From NCBI GenBank assembly GCA_031264645.1, contig JAISDR010000200.1, positions 1 through 6,424 of the forward strand: 6,424 nucleotides of DNA, read 5' to 3'. The translations under genes were made by a program, and so were the position numbers. Shown piece by piece: positions 6,298 to 6,424 of this stretch (positions are counted from its first letter, which is position 1; each line of letters begins with the position of its first letter). This DNA comes from Prevotellaceae bacterium. GTDB lineage: Bacteria; Bacteroidota; Bacteroidia; Bacteroidales; UBA932. Below the pieces are notes generated by a model, which was not told the DNA's origin, made no database searches, and saw only the letters and a list, made by a program, of their open reading frames with translations.

Positions 6298-6424
6298 TCC
6301 ACTTTCAACTGTAAATCCGGCGAAACAATAAAACCATTACAACTGAAAATTGGGAACAAAGGTATTATTTTTTCATTTCGTGCCGAAAAATCGAAAATAA
6401 CACAAAGGCGTACCAGCAATCCTG
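6298..6424 (+). other. Right-edge stretch with two open plus-strand frames and no start codon
   Basis: No confirmed gene. One plus-strand frame is open from 6187 to the window end (79 codons, no ATG; later part includes KSGETIKPLQLKIGNKG). A second is open from 6315 (NKTITTENWEQRYYF). Neither has a recognisable domain, and both may be non-coding or the start of something completed to the right. Confidence 0.25.
6357..6387 (-). promoter_or_regulatory. Possible distal promoter of the abi-like gene
   Basis: On the minus strand TACCTTTG (6364-6357) matches TAnnTTTG, and TTCG (6387-6384) lies 19 nt upstream as a three-of-four -33 match. It would give a leader of about 170 nt that runs through the hairpin region in antisense. 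No better promoter was found nearer to the ATG at 6180. Confidence 0.3.

Noticed and set aside
6194..6304. Minus-strand open stretch of 36 codons just upstream of the abi-like gene, including a 17-codon ATG peptide (6247-6194)
   Set aside because: It reads protein-like and ends 13 nt before the abi ATG, so a leader peptide was considered. It has no family match I recognise, and the same bases are better explained by the plus-strand promoter and hairpin.
1..6424. CRISPR array, tRNA, rRNA or insertion-sequence ends
   Set aside because: No regularly spaced repeats, cloverleaf-like sequence, rRNA-like stretch, transposase frame or paired terminal repeats were seen.

Overview
The window looks like a piece of a Bacteroidota chromosome, most likely Bacteroidales. 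The evidence is the housekeeping order rsfS-ftsH-cdsA-psd, the short phylum-type Psd with its FGSR cleavage motif, and three upstream regions carrying exact matches to the phylum's -7 promoter element TAnnTTTG. A genus cannot be named from the sequence alone.

Positions 1-4640 hold a housekeeping block on the minus strand, transcribed right to left. A promoter near 4609-4637 precedes rsfS (ribosome silencing factor). ftsH (membrane AAA+ zinc protease), cdsA (CDP-diacylglycerol synthase), psd (phosphatidylserine decarboxylase) and an RluA-family pseudouridine synthase follow; the last runs off the left edge. Gaps within rsfS-ftsH-cdsA-psd are only 4-16 nt, so these four are very probably one operon. 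CdsA and Psd make the first and last steps of the CDP-diacylglycerol route to phosphatidylethanolamine; the middle enzyme, phosphatidylserine synthase, is not here.

Positions 4575-4769 are intergenic. They hold the rsfS promoter and a short open stretch on the plus strand that reads like the tail of a lost gene.

Positions 4770-6180 form an AT-richer accessory block, also on the minus strand: an Abi-like HEPN protein, then a Phd-like antitoxin and a VapC-like PIN toxin joined by an ATGA overlap. The antitoxin has its own candidate promoter and a possible operator. The block looks like a small defence or stress cassette placed upstream of the housekeeping operon.

Positions 6181-6424 have no confirmed gene. 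On the plus strand, pointing away from the abi-like gene, they hold a very good Bacteroidota promoter (TTTG-N19-TACTTTTG). Within about ten bases comes a strong GNRA-capped hairpin followed by a T tract. This would give a small RNA of about 50 nt, or an attenuated leader for something to the right, and the transcript would be antisense to a possible long leader of the abi-like gene. This is the most unusual element in the window.
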